9,938 nucleotides of DNA from assembly GCA_024275215.1 (NCBI GenBank), contig JAJRZO010000349.1, forward strand, positions 1 to 9,938, read 5' to 3'. This stretch comes from Candidatus Zixiibacteriota bacterium (GTDB taxonomy: Bacteria; Zixibacteria; MSB-5A5; JAABVY01; JAHJOQ01). This document shows, piece after piece, positions 6,899-9,938 of the stretch; the first letter of the stretch is position 1; every line of letters starts with the position of its first letter. Made by a program: the position numbers and the translations under genes. Under the pieces are notes generated by a model, which was not told the DNA's origin, searched no databases, and worked only from the letters and a program-made list of their open reading frames with translations.

Positions 6899-7040
6899 TA
6901 GGCATCTCCCTGATATATAATCTGATTCCGCCGAATTCCGCAGACTGTCGGGCGAATATCCTGTTCTGCCTGACCAGTTCGAGCACTGCCATGAATGTCG
7001 CTATAAGAAGCAGCCTGAACGGACGCTCGGAGAAAACATC
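6891..7040 (-). pseudogene. scpA: C-terminal winged-helix segment of scpA, in frame beyond the TAG
   Basis: Directly after the TAG at 7041-7043, the same reading frame codes for 49 residues and ends in a TGA that overlaps the scpB start. The peptide includes RPFRLLLIATFMAVLELVRQ and then QSAEFGGIRLYIRE, the pattern expected for the ScpA C-terminus (the FLALLEL-type helix and the Q-x3-FG-x-I strand). Adding it back gives a protein of 254 residues, normal for the family, and the usual scpA-scpB overlap. I see no ribosome binding site or start that would make it a separate protein, and no frameshift is needed. Confidence 0.85.
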
Positions 7041-7655
7041 CTAGAATTCGATTCCGTCGGCATTCCTGAGCATGTTGAGAATATGTTCCATCTGCTCCTC
7101 GACATTGACATCTTCGCGTTTCACATGATGCTGTGCCTCACGGCTGTAATCCTCCATGACCTTCTTGAAAGCCGTGAGCAGATCAAACACAGTCGCTTCG
7201 AGAACAAACGCATCTGCCGGGCTCGTATCGATGATGCTGAAGTCAGATCGCTTGAGTATATCCCGTTCCTTGGTTTCGCGGGCATGAAGAATCCCGGAGG
7301 CTTCCTTGAACTTCTTGTATTCGAGCAACGCGAGAATCAATTCCTCACGAGGATCCTCTTCATAATCATCCTTCTGGCGAGGCAACAATAGTTTTGCTTT
7401 CACTCTGATGAGAGTAGCAGCCATCATAATGAATTCACCAGCAACATCAAGGTCCAGCATGCGCATCAAGTCGATATATTCAAGATACTGGCTCGTAATT
7501 TTCGCGATAGGAATATCATAAATGTCGATTTCATTCTGGCGAATCAGGTAGAGCAACAGGTCAAGCGGTCCTTCGAATTTCTCCAGATGGACAGAATACG
7601 AGACTGATTCCTCGCCGGACATTGGGTCGATCGCAAACAGTTCCTCACGAGTCAT
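7041..7655 (-). CDS. scpA: Segregation and condensation protein A (ScpA), ended early by an in-frame TAG
   Basis: ScpA is the kleisin subunit that bridges the SMC heads. These 204 residues contain the N-terminal SMC-neck-binding region, with FEGPLDLLLYLIRQNEIDIY (27-46) and the helix LDLDVAGEFIMMAATLIRVK (67-86), followed by an acidic linker (95-105) and the middle ScpB-binding region. The frame ends at TAG just after GIEF. Family members are usually about 240-270 residues and finish with a winged helix that binds the SMC head; most of that helix is missing here. The same frame continues open beyond the TAG for 49 codons with ScpA-like sequence (6891-7040). The start overlaps the trpS end by 11 bp and has GAGG 7 bases upstream. 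This is a nonsense mutation, a sequence error or, less likely, readthrough. Confidence 0.92.
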   Translation of the reverse strand: MTREELFAIDPMSGEESVSYSVHLEKFEGPLDLLLYLIRQNEIDIYDIPIAKITSQYLEYIDLMRMLDLDVAGEFIMMAATLIRVKAKLLLPRQKDDYEEDPREELILALLEYKKFKEASGILHARETKERDILKRSDFSIIDTSPADAFVLEATVFDLLTAFKKVMEDYSREAQHHVKREDVNVEEQMEHILNMLRNADGIEF

Positions 7656-8628
7656 AAGTCATCCTCATCGCGGTTCGAACAATATCCATAGTTTCAACAG
7701 CTCGTTTCCTCGCCCGGTTTGCGCCGTCTTTCAGCACATCCCAGACCTCGTCAGGATGAGCAATAAGATCGTTACGCTTCTCGCGAATCGGAGTAAGTGC
7801 GTTGTTGATCGATTCAGTGAGATGCTTCTTACACGCTACGCAGCCGAGTTCGCCTGAGCGGCATGTTTCCGCAATTTCATCGAGACCCTGGTTTGTATAG
7901 ACTTTGTGCAATGCGTACACAGGACACGTCTCAGGATGCCCAGGATCGCCCATCCGAAGTTTCTCAGGATCGGTAAACATCGTTTTGATCTTTCCGGCGG
8001 TTTCCTCGGCGGTATCCGCAAGAGCTATGATGTTGTCATACGATTTACTCATCTTGCGACCATCGGTGCCGGGCACATCGGCGAACTTCGTTAGCTTCGC
8101 CTGAGGTTCAGGGAAAACATTCCCATAGAATCCGTTGAATCTGCGCGCGACTTCCCGGGTCAATTCAATATGTGGCAACTGGTCTTTGCCGACAGGAACG
8201 AAGTCAGCCCTATAAACCAGGATATCAGCAGCCTGCAACAAAGGATAACCGAGAAAACCGTACGAATCCAGGCCAAGCGACTGAGACTTCTCTTTATATG
8301 ACGGCACTCGTTCCAGCCAGGGAATCGGTATGATCATACTGAACAGAAGATGCAGCTCCGCATGTTCTTTGACATGCGACTGGATGAATATCGCGCATTT
8401 TTTCCCATCGAGGCCGGACGCAAGGAAATCGACTGCCATTTCGAAGATCCGATTTTTCAGTTCGGTCGTGTCATCGAAATCGGATGTCAGCGCATGCCAG
8501 TCAACAATGCACAAGTACATGTCGAAATCATCCTGAAGGCTGACCCAGTTCTTGAGGGCGCCTTCATAGTTTCCGAGATGCAGATTGCCGGTCGGCTGCA
8601 TGCCGCTCAAGATTATCTTTTTGGACAT
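7645..8628 (-). CDS. trpS: Tryptophanyl-tRNA synthetase
   Basis: This class I aminoacyl-tRNA synthetase charges tRNA-Trp with tryptophan using ATP. From the ATG at 8628 it has 327 residues, a normal length. The HIGH-type motif is TGNLHLGNY (13-21), and KMSKS lies at 192-196. The VPVGKDQLPHIELTREVARR block (144-163) is the TrpRS signature with GxDQ. Four cysteines, Cys235, Cys256, Cys263 and Cys266, resemble the iron-sulfur ligands described in Thermotoga maritima TrpRS. I chose the ATG rather than an in-frame TTG three codons earlier because GGGGAG sits only 2 bases from the TTG but 11 from the ATG, and the family usually starts at this point. The gene begins 5 bp after the HNH gene and overlaps scpA by 11 bp. 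Confidence 0.96.
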   Translation of the reverse strand: MSKKIILSGMQPTGNLHLGNYEGALKNWVSLQDDFDMYLCIVDWHALTSDFDDTTELKNRIFEMAVDFLASGLDGKKCAIFIQSHVKEHAELHLLFSMIIPIPWLERVPSYKEKSQSLGLDSYGFLGYPLLQAADILVYRADFVPVGKDQLPHIELTREVARRFNGFYGNVFPEPQAKLTKFADVPGTDGRKMSKSYDNIIALADTAEETAGKIKTMFTDPEKLRMGDPGHPETCPVYALHKVYTNQGLDEIAETCRSGELGCVACKKHLTESINNALTPIREKRNDLIAHPDEVWDVLKDGANRARKRAVETMDIVRTAMRMTYDS

Positions 8629-8633
8629 AGAGT

Positions 8634-9155
8634 TCAATTCTCCCCAAGAAACAGATACGGCCTCCAGCGTTTGTCGCTCACTCCGACAAAATGCTGAATG
8701 AACATGATATGATTCGGTCGCCGTGGTTTCCGTAATAGTTTCATTCCAGCCTGTTCAGGTGTCCTGTTGCCCTTCTTGTTATTACATTTCAGACAGGCAC
8801 AAACAAGGTTCTCCCATGTGTCAACACCACCATAGCGTTTCGGTACGATATGATCAACAGTCATCGACCCGTCGAACGTTCCACAGTACATACACTGACC
8901 ATTATCGCGTTTGATAATGTTCTTTCGCGTAAGGATAATTCTCTTTCGCGGCACTCTTGCATATGCTCCCAGCCTGACAATTGACGGCACTTTGTAGCTC
9001 TTAGATACCGATCTGATGCGCTTGCCGTCATAATCTTCGATTGACTCAGCCTTCCCCAAAAAAAGGATCAAAATCGCCCGCCTTACGGAACAAACAGAAA
9101 GCGGCTCATAATTCTGATTTAGTACCAGCACATTGCTAGTAAGAAGCGAATCCAT
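8634..9155 (-). CDS. HNH endonuclease-family protein
   Basis: The 173-residue protein has an HNH/treble-clef zinc motif: CMYC (88-91) and CLKC (121-124) as likely zinc ligands, with VDH (100-102), WENL (115-118) and NNKKGNRTPEQAG between and after them. Asp101-His102, Asn116 and the Asn/Lys cluster near 125-128 form the usual nuclease core. The N-terminal region begins VLVLNQNYEPLSVCSVRRAI (10-29) and belongs to a widely distributed chromosomal HNH family whose cellular role is not established to my knowledge. I start at the ATG at 9155, with GGTG 7 bases upstream; a TTG at 9221 keeps the frame but adds 22 aromatic residues encoded by probable promoter DNA. It heads the trpS-scpAB cluster, 5 bp before trpS, which argues for a housekeeping or DNA-repair role rather than a selfish element. 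Confidence 0.88.
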   Translation of the reverse strand: MDSLLTSNVLVLNQNYEPLSVCSVRRAILILFLGKAESIEDYDGKRIRSVSKSYKVPSIVRLGAYARVPRKRIILTRKNIIKRDNGQCMYCGTFDGSMTVDHIVPKRYGGVDTWENLVCACLKCNNKKGNRTPEQAGMKLLRKPRRPNHIMFIQHFVGVSDKRWRPYLFLGEN

Positions 9156-9294
9156 GATGTAACACCATCCAAAACAATATAATGAAGCAAGAAATGCCCA
9201 ATATCCGTAATAGTCAAACAAAAACTATGCTACAGAACACTATTACCTGCTTTCTTGTTGACTATTGGGTATCTATGTAACTTTTTCTTTCGCC
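9156..9294. promoter_or_regulatory. Divergent intergenic region with a pair of inverted 9-mers
   Basis: This 139-bp AT-rich stretch lies between the minus-strand HNH gene and the plus-strand GNAT gene, so it should hold promoters in both directions. AATAGTCAA (9209-9217) and TTGACTATT (9258-9266) are perfect inverted copies. The similarity extends outward from each as TTGACTATT followed by GG and TAT. Each copy contains a TTGACT that resembles a -35, but I find no good -10 at 16-18 bases from either. The pair may therefore be an operator or promoter elements of another type. Confidence 0.4.
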
Positions 9295-9938
9295 ATGAAA
9301 AGAATATCGATCAGGAAGCTTAAAGAAGCTGACATGACCAGCGCGAACAGGATAGTCATGAACAGTTTCAATGCCCTTCGCAGGAAAAACAACCTCGAAC
9401 CATTCAGGATGCGAATCACGCAGCCGGAACCGTTTATGGTTCACATGATGCGAACAGACCCGAACGGATGTCTCGGCGCATTCATGGGCGACCAGATGGT
9501 CGGATACACACAGGCGATTGTTCGGGAACCTCAATGGTATCTGGCGTTCCTGTTCGTCAAACCGGGCAAATGGGGACGAGGCATCGGAAGAAAACTGCTG
9601 GATCGCGCGCTGAGAATCGCCGATCCGAACGAGATTACGACATATTCTCTTTGCACTTTCAGCTATAACCCACAGGCGATTGCGCTTTACTCATCTTATG
9701 GTATGAGTCCGACTCAGCCTATTCTTATGTTCATGTGGCATCGTCAGAGTAAGAAAACGCTCAAACCCGGCAATCCGAAACGCGACCTCAGGATTGAGAT
9801 CATCGATGACTATCGCAAACTCGATTTCATCAACAGACTCGACGCAAAGAATCGCGGTCTCATGCGACCGGAGGAACACAAGTTCGCAATCGATTCCCAG
9901 ACGACCGAGTTGTTGTTATTCCGCGATGGTCGAAAACG
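9295..9938 (+). CDS. GNAT-family N-acetyltransferase, 3' end outside window
   Basis: Translated from the ATG at 9295, the frame stays open for 214 codons to the right edge, so it is partial. Residues 3-150 look like one GNAT domain: strands around ISIRKLKEADM, then MVGYTQAIV (68-76), the acetyl-CoA-binding motif A FVKPGKWGRGIGRKLLDRAL (87-106) and motif B NPQAIALYSSYGM (125-137). The residue before G-R-G-I-G is Trp rather than the common Arg or Gln. From about residue 163 (RDLRIEIIDDYRKL) a second segment begins that may be another GNAT domain. Substrate is unknown. No Shine-Dalgarno sequence is visible; the leader before the ATG is pyrimidine-rich. It is the only plus-strand gene and is divergent from the HNH-trpS cluster. 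Confidence 0.82.
   Translation, partial: MKRISIRKLKEADMTSANRIVMNSFNALRRKNNLEPFRMRITQPEPFMVHMMRTDPNGCLGAFMGDQMVGYTQAIVREPQWYLAFLFVKPGKWGRGIGRKLLDRALRIADPNEITTYSLCTFSYNPQAIALYSSYGMSPTQPILMFMWHRQSKKTLKPGNPKRDLRIEIIDDYRKLDFINRLDAKNRGLMRPEEHKFAIDSQTTELLLFRDGRK

Noticed and set aside
7041..7043. Recoding of the scpA TAG as pyrrolysine or a reassigned code
   Set aside because: No pyl genes are in the window, rpsA uses TAG as a genuine stop directly before a terminator, and ScpA is not a known pyrrolysine protein. Mutation or sequence error is simpler.
8629..8637. TTG start for trpS three codons before the ATG
   Set aside because: The GGGGAG ribosome binding site is only 2 bases from the TTG; the ATG at 8628 has workable spacing and fits the family N-terminus.
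9156..9221. 22-residue N-terminal extension of the HNH protein from a TTG at 9221
   Set aside because: The extension is aromatic and unlike the family; its DNA holds one arm of the inverted repeat and likely promoter sequence. The ATG at 9155 with GGTG upstream is a better start.
9262..9534. Minus-strand open frame of 90 codons opposite the GNAT gene
   Set aside because: It is antisense to a recognisable acetyltransferase whose motifs A and B are intact on the plus strand.
1..9938. CRISPR arrays, insertion sequences, phage genes, tRNA or rRNA genes, or a defence island
   Set aside because: I saw no repeat-spacer pattern, transposase, integrase, terminal repeats or RNA-gene signature; the HNH protein sits in a housekeeping cluster and is not by itself evidence of a defence system.

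Overview
This window looks like a chromosomal segment of a free-living, flagellated bacterium with moderate GC content. Nearly all genes are housekeeping genes on the minus strand; I see no plasmid, phage, IS, CRISPR, tRNA or rRNA signature. The combination of an S1 protein with long charged tails, Shine-Dalgarno-led genes and a sigma-54 promoter in front of flagellar genes would fit a deep-branching Gram-negative-type lineage (an FCB-group relative is one guess). The lineage cannot be fixed from this sequence alone.

Layout, read in the direction of transcription (right to left). At 9156-9294 a divergent intergenic region separates a plus-strand GNAT acetyltransferase (runs off the right edge) from a tightly packed minus-strand cluster: HNH nuclease-family protein, trpS (tryptophanyl-tRNA synthetase), scpA and scpB (SMC-ScpAB condensin), an RluB-type pseudouridine synthase, cmk (cytidylate kinase) and plsC-type acyltransferase. 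Junctions overlap or are under 70 bp, except the scpA-scpB junction. rpsA follows with its own promoter (TTGACA-N17-TATATA) and a full AAGGAGGA ribosome binding site, and ends in a perfect intrinsic terminator at 1731-1765. After it, a textbook -24/-12 sigma-54 promoter (1551-1566) drives a new flagellar unit: a MotE/YlxF-type protein and then the N-terminal part of a FliK-like hook-length protein that leaves the window at base 1.

The most notable observation is in scpA. The reading frame has an in-frame TAG at codon 205, and the same frame then continues for 49 more codons that look like the normal C-terminal winged helix of ScpA, ending in a TGA that overlaps the scpB start. The gene is therefore an amber-interrupted scpA, a sequencing or assembly error, or a readthrough gene. 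rpsA, which is followed by a terminator, uses TAG as a real stop, so wholesale TAG reassignment is unlikely.

Other points of interest are a four-cysteine, iron-sulfur-type motif in TrpRS, an 18-bp dyad about 130 bp upstream of the inferred sigma-54 start site, a perfect 11-bp hairpin inside scpB, and a pair of inverted 9-mers in the divergent promoter region. I did not find convincing evidence of a new defence or mobile system here.
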